From Myxococcus landrumus (lineage in GTDB: Bacteria; Myxococcota; Myxococcia; Myxococcales; Myxococcaceae): a stretch of DNA of 64,000 bases. The stretch is taken from positions 1,934,001 through 1,998,000 of the forward strand of contig NZ_CP071091.1 in assembly GCF_017301635.1 (NCBI RefSeq), given 5' to 3'. The translations under genes and the position numbers were made by a program. How positions within the stretch are numbered: the first letter of the stretch is position 1; each line of letters begins with the position of its first letter. Positions 58,967 through 64,000 of the stretch are shown in pieces. A model generated the notes under the pieces. That model did not search any database and was not told where the DNA came from. It saw only the letters and a list, made by a program, of their open reading frames with translations.

Positions 58967-59319
58967 GGAGCCCTCCCTCTGTGCTGTTTCCCCCCCGAGC
59001 GCTGTGAACGAGCAGTGTTACCGGACGGCAGGTCCACCTGGATGGTGGCGGACCGGGGTAGCGTGCAACGGCCGCGCAAAGTAGTGATGCACCCCGGGTG
59101 ACGCAATGGGTCGGCTTGCAAGACCCAAGAGCACGTAATCGCCTGAACGCATTCAGCGAATGACGACGGGTAGAAGACAGTACGCACCGGCCCGATGGCG
59201 CGCGGATTTAGGACTTGTCGGGCCGCCTGTCAAACCACCCCCCCTCTGTGAGAGGGGAATGATTGCCGAATCCATCTCGTTGGCTGCCCGCAAAGCCGCG
59301 TCGTGAAAGGAAGAACCAC
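58967..59319. other. Non-coding stretch with two stem-loops
   Basis: No convincing gene is seen. On the minus strand it contains the start region of the small Cys-rich gene, and on the plus strand the leader of the lytic transglycosylase. Two inverted repeats are visible: GGCCCGA / TCGGGCC (59189-59195 with 59218-59224) and CCCCTCT-GTG-AGAGGGG (59241-59257). The second lies about 60 bp upstream of the transglycosylase start and could be a leader structure or operator. No tRNA features are present. Confidence 0.5.
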
Positions 59320-61458
59320 ATGAGCTGGATGGGGACGGTCGCCGGGTGGGCGCTAGGGGTGTCTCTGGGACAATCCCCGACAACCCTGGATGCCGTTCGT
59401 CTTCACCACGCCGAGGCAACCTCGCTGGCGCGGCGCGAGTGGGTGGCCTGTGTGGAGCAGAAGTGCCCCGACGCGGGCCGGCTCGCCTTGCTGGCGGGCA
59501 CGCTGGCGCTGTCGGACGGCCACGCGGCCGAGGCGCGGGACATGCTGGCGGCGGGCCCCGCCCCTGCCCTGCTGGAGCCCTACCGTGCGTTCTATCTGGG
59601 TCAGGCGCGCTTCTATTCGGGGGACACCGAGGGCGCCGCTCTCGACTTCGCGCGCGCCGTGGAGGCCCCAGGAGCGCCGCCAGGACTGGTGACCCGCGCG
59701 AGGGCCCGGCTGGGTGAGTCGCTCCTGAAGGCGGGCCAGGTGAAGCAGGCGGCGACCGTGCTGGAGGCCGCGGTGAAGGCCCTGCCCACGCCGGAGCTGT
59801 ACTACCAGCGGGCGCAGGCCCGAGGTGAATCGGGCAACGGTGCGGGCCAGCAGGCGGACCTGTTGACGGTGGCGCTGCGCTTTCCCACGCACCCCTACGC
59901 CGACGACGCCGTGAAGTGGCTCATGGAGGAGGGCCGGCCAGGAAGGAGCTGGGGCTTCGCGGAGCGGGCCCAGCGCACCGAGGGCTTCCTGGCGGGCGGC
60001 GCGGCGAAGCGTGCGCTGGAGGAGCTGGAGACGCTGGGTGGGGCAAAGCTCTCGAAGGAGCAGATGGCGAAGGTGTCCCTGCTGCGGGCGAAGGGCCTCT
60101 TCGCGCTCGGCCGGGAGTCAGAGGCGGACAAGGCGCTCGCCGTCGCGAGAAAGGGGCCGCTGGCCATCGCCGCCGAGGCGGAGCTCCTCGTCGCGCGTCG
60201 AGTCCTGCGCGCGGATGAGAACGACAAGGCCCGGGTGCTGATGGCGGCGCTGGACAAGAAGTACGCCACGCAGCCCGCGGGAGAAGAAGGTGCCTTCTTC
60301 GCGGGGTGGATCGACTTGCAGTCGGGCCGCTTCGCGGAGGCCGCCAAGGCCTTCGCCGCTCACGGGACGCGGTATGCACGCTCGCGCCGGCGTGAAGAGG
60401 GGTTGTGGTTCCGTGCCCTCGCGCACCTGAGGCTGGAGGAGTACGAGAAGGCGCGCGAGGCCTTGGATTCGCTGGTGACGACCTTCCCGCGCAGTGCCCT
60501 CGCACCGCAGGCACGCTATTGGATGGCGCGCAGCCGGGAGCTGGGAGGCGCGAAGGCGGCGGAGGTTGCTCCTGAATATGAGCGACTCATCACCACGGCG
60601 CCCGCGTCGTTCTACGCCCTCTTGTCCTCGGAGCGGTTGCGCGAGCTGGGACAGCCGGCGCCCTCGAGCTTCCCTCGCCCTCCCCTCGCGCTGGAGCTGC
60701 CTCGCCCGCCCGAACTGGCGCTGGCGGTGGAGCTGACGCGCGCGGGCCTGTTCCGAGACGCGGCGGACGAAGTGGAATCCCATGTCGCGCGATTGCGCTC
60801 GGCGGAGCAGGCCCTGCCCTTCGCCCACGCGCTCCTGGGCCTGGGCGAGTTCGGCCACGCGCACACCGTGGCGGCAAGACACCTGTGGGGCCGAGCCTTC
60901 GGCTCACGTGAGCCCGATGCCCTCGCGGCCTTCTACCCCCGCGCCTTCTCGAGCGCGGTGGAGCAGGCGGCGGCGGCGCAGCAGGTGGACCCGTTCCTGG
61001 TGTGGGCCATCATGCGGCGAGAGAGCGCCTTCAAGCCGGAGGTGATGAGCGCGGCCGATGCACGGGGGCTGATGCAAATCATCCCGAAGACGGCCACGGA
61101 GATTGCCCAGAAGCTCTCGGAGCCGGCGCCGGCGCCCGCGGACCTCTTCTCACCCGAGCGGAACATCCGCTACGGCGCCTGGTACCTGGCCCGGCTGATG
61201 GAGCGCTTCGCGCATCCCGTGCTCGCCGCCGCCGCCTACAACGCGGGCCCCAGCTCCGTCGCGAAGTGGGCCGCGGACAGAGGCACCCTGCCGCTGGACC
61301 TCTTCGTGGAGTCCATCCCCTTCCGGGAGACGCGCGGCTACGTGAAGCAGGTGGTGGCGGACCTGTTCCTCTATCGCGCCTTCTACGGTCCGAAGGGCGA
61401 GCAACCCCGGCTCTCGCTGGTGGTGCCCGCCCCCTCGAAGGAAGGCGTCGCCTTCTAA
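59320..61458 (+). CDS. Slt70-type soluble lytic transglycosylase
   Basis: A 712-residue murein hydrolase. The N-terminal two-thirds is a helical superhelix of TPR-like units (for example FYLGQARFYSGDTEGAALDF). The C-terminal catalytic SLT domain (about 550-690) has RRESAFKPEVMS with catalytic Glu, ADARGLMQIIP, NIRYGAWYLARLM and AAYNAGPSSVAKW. ATG 59320 follows AGGAAG at good spacing and starts a hydrophobic leader (MSWMGTVAGWALGVSLGQS), consistent with export. The stop TAA overlaps the convergent cmk stop by 4 bp. Confidence 0.94.
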   Translation: MSWMGTVAGWALGVSLGQSPTTLDAVRLHHAEATSLARREWVACVEQKCPDAGRLALLAGTLALSDGHAAEARDMLAAGPAPALLEPYRAFYLGQARFYSGDTEGAALDFARAVEAPGAPPGLVTRARARLGESLLKAGQVKQAATVLEAAVKALPTPELYYQRAQARGESGNGAGQQADLLTVALRFPTHPYADDAVKWLMEEGRPGRSWGFAERAQRTEGFLAGGAAKRALEELETLGGAKLSKEQMAKVSLLRAKGLFALGRESEADKALAVARKGPLAIAAEAELLVARRVLRADENDKARVLMAALDKKYATQPAGEEGAFFAGWIDLQSGRFAEAAKAFAAHGTRYARSRRREEGLWFRALAHLRLEEYEKAREALDSLVTTFPRSALAPQARYWMARSRELGGAKAAEVAPEYERLITTAPASFYALLSSERLRELGQPAPSSFPRPPLALELPRPPELALAVELTRAGLFRDAADEVESHVARLRSAEQALPFAHALLGLGEFGHAHTVAARHLWGRAFGSREPDALAAFYPRAFSSAVEQAAAAQQVDPFLVWAIMRRESAFKPEVMSAADARGLMQIIPKTATEIAQKLSEPAPAPADLFSPERNIRYGAWYLARLMERFAHPVLAAAAYNAGPSSVAKWAADRGTLPLDLFVESIPFRETRGYVKQVVADLFLYRAFYGPKGEQPRLSLVVPAPSKEGVAF

Positions 61459-62147
61459 CCGCGCGCGTCCATCCGCCGGAGGATCTCCGCCTCCATCGAG
61501 TGGACCACCTCCGACAGCGGCAAGGCGCTGGAGTCCACGTGGATGGCGTCCTCCGCGGCCTTCAGCGGAGCCACGGCGCGCGCGGAGTCATCCTTGTCGC
61601 GCTTCGTCTGGTCGGCGAGCACGTCGTCGAGGCTGCTCTCCACGCCCTTCTGGAACAGCTCCTCGAAGCGGCGGCGGGCGCGCACCTCGGGGCTCGCCTC
61701 CAGGAAGAACTTGGCGTCGGCGTCCGGGAACACCACGGTGCCGATGTCACGTCCCTCCAGGATGGAGCCCTTGCTCGACTCCAGCGCCAACCGCCGCTGG
61801 AGCTGGAGCAACCCCGCGCGCACCACGGGGCGGCCGGACACCTGCGACGCGGCCATGGAGATCTCCGGCGAGCGAATCTCCCCGGACACGTCCTGGCCCC
61901 CGAGGAACACCCGGTTCTCCTCGCCCACCACCAGGAAGTGGATGTGCACCCGCCCGAGCAGGTCGCCGAGACGCGCATCATCGTCGTAGGCAATCCGCTC
62001 GCGCGTCGCCATCAGCGCCACGCAGCGGTAGATGGCGCCCGTGTCCACCAGGGAGAAACCCAGGCGGCGCGCGAGCAACTTCGACACCGTGGACTTGCCA
62101 GCACCGGCGGGACCGTCGATGGCGACGATGAAGCAGCGAGGGCTCAC
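61455..62147 (-). CDS. cmk: Cytidylate kinase
   Basis: A 230-residue enzyme phosphorylating CMP/dCMP. P-loop IDGPAGAGKSTVSK, DTGAIYRC, SQVSGRPVVRAG, LEGRDIGTVVFPDADAKFFL and RRRFEELFQKG are all typical. The start is GTG 62147, overlapping the hisC stop as GTGA; an ATG further upstream (62219) would lie inside hisC and add unrelated residues. Length matches the family. It is the last gene of an accA-hisC-cmk operon. Confidence 0.95.
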   Translation of the reverse strand: MSPRCFIVAIDGPAGAGKSTVSKLLARRLGFSLVDTGAIYRCVALMATRERIAYDDDARLGDLLGRVHIHFLVVGEENRVFLGGQDVSGEIRSPEISMAASQVSGRPVVRAGLLQLQRRLALESSKGSILEGRDIGTVVFPDADAKFFLEASPEVRARRRFEELFQKGVESSLDDVLADQTKRDKDDSARAVAPLKAAEDAIHVDSSALPLSEVVHSMEAEILRRMDARG

Positions 62148-63235
62148 GAGAGGACCTCCCTCAAGGCGCGCACACAGCGCTCGTTCTCCGAGGCCGTCCC
62201 CACGGAGATGCGCAGACACGTCGGGAAGCCGCCCCCGGCGAAGGGCCGGACGATGACCCCCTTGCGCAGGAGCAGCTCGTACAGCTCCGTGGAGGGCCGG
62301 CGGAAGTCCGCGAACACGAAGTTGGCGTGGCTCTTCGTGAGCGTGATGCCCAGCTTCGGCAGCTCCGCCTCGAAGTAGCGCAGCCCCTGGCGGTTGTTCT
62401 CACGCGTGCGCTGCACGTGCTCGGTGTCCTCCAGCGCCGCGAGCCCCGCGGCCTGCGCCACCACCGTCAGGTTGAAGGGCATGCGCGTGCGCTGGACGTA
62501 CGTCGCCAGCTTCGCGTCCATCACCCCGTAGCCCAGCCGGATGCCCGCCAGCCCGTGAATCTTGCTGAACGTGCGCAGCGCGACCACGTTGGGATGGCGG
62601 CGGAACAGCTCCACCGCACTGACGTAGTCGGGCCAGTCGACGAACTCGAAGTAGGCCTCGTCGTAGGCGATGAGCACCTCGGGCGGCACCGCCGCCAGGA
62701 ACTTCTCCAGCGCCTCGCGGCTGAACGCGGTGCCCGTGGGGTTGTCCGGGTTGGCCAGGAACACCAGCCGCGTGCGAGACGTCACCGCGCGCGCCATGGC
62801 CTCCAGGTCGTACTGGTAGCCCTCGCGCATGGGCACCTCGACGAAGGGCCGCCCATGGGCCTGCGCGGAGATGCGGTACGCGGAGAAGGAGTTCTTGCAC
62901 AGGAGGATTTCGTCCTCCGGCGTGGTGAACGTGCGGATGAGCAGCTCGATGAGCTCGTTGGAGCCGCTGCCCAGGACCACTTCCTGGGGCTGCACGCCCA
63001 GCGAGTCCGCCAGCCGGCGCACCAGGTGGAACGACGTGGCGTCCGGATACAGGTGCACGTTGGACGACGCGCGCCGCATGGCCTCCAGCGCGCGCGGAGA
63101 GGGCCCCAGGGGGTTCTCGTTGGAGGCGAGCTTGATGACGCCCGTCAGGCCGAACTCGCGCTCGGTCTCCTCGATGGGCTTGCCCGGCACGTACGGTTTG
63201 AGCGTCTCGACGTAGTTGGGAACGAGGGGTCGCAT
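62144..63235 (-). CDS. hisC: Histidinol-phosphate aminotransferase
   Basis: A 363-residue PLP enzyme. ASNENPLGPSP at the N-terminus, ANPDNPTGTAFS, YDEAYFEF and TFSKIHGLAGIRLGYG (PLP lysine) identify the HisC family. It converts imidazole-acetol phosphate to histidinol phosphate; some family members also take aromatic substrates. It starts 20 bp after accA and is coupled to cmk (GTGA overlap). No other his genes are near, so it is not in a histidine operon. Confidence 0.95.
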   Translation of the reverse strand: MRPLVPNYVETLKPYVPGKPIEETEREFGLTGVIKLASNENPLGPSPRALEAMRRASSNVHLYPDATSFHLVRRLADSLGVQPQEVVLGSGSNELIELLIRTFTTPEDEILLCKNSFSAYRISAQAHGRPFVEVPMREGYQYDLEAMARAVTSRTRLVFLANPDNPTGTAFSREALEKFLAAVPPEVLIAYDEAYFEFVDWPDYVSAVELFRRHPNVVALRTFSKIHGLAGIRLGYGVMDAKLATYVQRTRMPFNLTVVAQAAGLAALEDTEHVQRTRENNRQGLRYFEAELPKLGITLTKSHANFVFADFRRPSTELYELLLRKGVIVRPFAGGGFPTCLRISVGTASENERCVRALREVLS

Positions 63236-63255
63236 GATGGAAACGAGGGGTCCCT

Positions 63256-64000
63256 TCAGCGTCCGGAGAACACACCGAACGCGCGGAACTTCGCGTACCG
63301 GTCCTTGACCAACCCATCCGGCGACAGCTCGGCGAGCTGCGCCAGGTGCTTGCGCAGCACCTTGCCCAGCGCCTCGGCCGTCTTCGCCGGGTCTCTGTGC
63401 GCGCCACCGGGAGGCTCGGCCACCACCTCGTCGATGATCTTCATCTGGAGGAGGTCCTTGGCGGTGGGCTTCATCGCGTCCGCCGCCTTGTCCGCGCGGC
63501 TGGCATCACGGAAGAGGATGGAGGCGCAGCCCTCCGGAGTGATGACGGAGTAGACGCTGTTCTGGAGCATCAGCACGCGGTTGCCCACGCCAATGGCCAG
63601 CGCGCCGCCCGAGCCACCCTCGCCCACCACGGTGGAGATGATGGGCACGCTCAGCCGGCTCATCACCTCCAGGTTGACGGCGATGGCCTCCGCCTGCCCG
63701 CGCTCCTCCGCGCCCATGCCCGGGTAGGCACCCGGCGTGTCGACGAACGTGAGAATGGGCTTCTCGAAGCGCTCGGCCAGCTCCATCAGCCGGCGCGCCT
63801 TGCGGTAGCCCTCCGGGCGCGGCATGCCGAAGTTGCGCGCCATGTTCTCCTTGGTGTTGCGCCCCTTCTGGTGGCCAATCACCATCACCGGCTTGCCGTC
63901 GAAGCGGGCGAAGCCGCCGACGATGGACGGGTCCTCGCCGAAGTGCCGGTCGCCGCACAGCTCCACGAAGTCGGTGAACAGGAAGCGGACGTAGTCCAGG
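63256..64000 (-). CDS. accA: Acetyl-CoA carboxylase carboxyltransferase subunit alpha, 5' part beyond right edge
   Basis: About 248 visible residues, N-terminus missing. The right-edge bases read [20 protein letters not shown], the canonical AccA block, followed by [61 protein letters not shown] and [14 protein letters not shown]. It transfers the carboxyl group from biotin to acetyl-CoA, making malonyl-CoA for fatty acid synthesis; it would also supply the malonyl unit used by the PKS module in this window (metabolic remark only). Confidence 0.97.
   Translation of the reverse strand, partial: LDYVRFLFTDFVELCGDRHFGEDPSIVGGFARFDGKPVMVIGHQKGRNTKENMARNFGMPRPEGYRKARRLMELAERFEKPILTFVDTPGAYPGMGAEERGQAEAIAVNLEVMSRLSVPIISTVVGEGGSGGALAIGVGNRVLMLQNSVYSVITPEGCASILFRDASRADKAADAMKPTAKDLLQMKIIDEVVAEPPGGAHRDPAKTAEALGKVLRKHLAQLAELSPDGLVKDRYAKFRAFGVFSGR

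Noticed and set aside
58967-59319. Possible tRNA or small RNA in the longest non-coding stretch
   Set aside because: No cloverleaf, no GTTCGA-type T-loop and no CCA end could be found; only two simple hairpins remain.

Overview
The window is high-GC chromosomal DNA from a myxobacterium, most likely a member of the Myxococcaceae (Myxococcus, Corallococcus or a close relative). The evidence is the pfk gene directly followed by a Pkn4-type Ser/Thr kinase, several FHA-domain signalling proteins, an FHA-GAF-sigma54 activator, many long lipoproteins, and a giant hybrid NRPS/PKS locus. This is read from gene content and family knowledge, not from a database search.

Region 1 (1-29571, all on the minus strand) is one collinear megasynthase operon, transcribed right to left and cut by the left edge. 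Gene 1 (29571-24259) is FAAL-ACP-C-A-PCP. Gene 2 (24254-12885) is KS-AT-ACP-C-[A*-LLM-A*]-C-A-PCP-E. Gene 3 (12888-1, partial) is C-A-PCP-E-C-A-PCP-C-A-PCP-C-A... Together they should activate a fatty acid as acyl-AMP, condense it with an amino acid, add one malonate unit without reduction, and continue into a peptide with two D-residues. My readings of the A-domain pockets are: Asn (then epimerised), Pro-like and Val-like in gene 3, with the pockets of genes 1 and 2 less certain. The product is therefore a lipopeptide with a ketide insert. The most unusual part is a luciferase-like monooxygenase embedded in a dead adenylation domain that has no carrier protein of its own. No thioesterase is seen, so release is encoded beyond the left edge.

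Region 2 (29572-36157) holds a short intergenic region with a palindrome and a divergent aldo/keto reductase. After these comes a minus-strand run: a lipoprotein, a DUF4130-uracil-DNA-glycosylase-like fusion with lost catalytic and Fe-S residues, an FHA membrane protein overlapping a secreted trypsin-like protease, and a membrane-anchored hypothetical protein.

Region 3 (36271-45209, plus strand) has a TPR protein and then a tight array: 6-phosphofructokinase, Pkn4-like kinase, an exported TPR/coiled-coil protein, an FHA-GAF-sigma54 activator and two lipoproteins. The pfk-kinase pair matches the M. xanthus arrangement in which Pkn4 phosphorylates PFK.

Region 4 (45223-64000) is mostly core chromosome: two membrane proteins, a beta-barrel protein with a 51-residue upstream ORF, MutL, an SDR epimerase with a PlsC-like acyltransferase, an FHA-GGDEF diguanylate cyclase, a large Cys-rich lipoprotein, a DciA/DUF721 protein coupled to a CAP-domain protein, a small Cys-rich protein, a Slt-type lytic transglycosylase, and an accA-hisC-cmk operon cut by the right edge. 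I found no tRNA, rRNA, CRISPR array, insertion sequence or phage gene.
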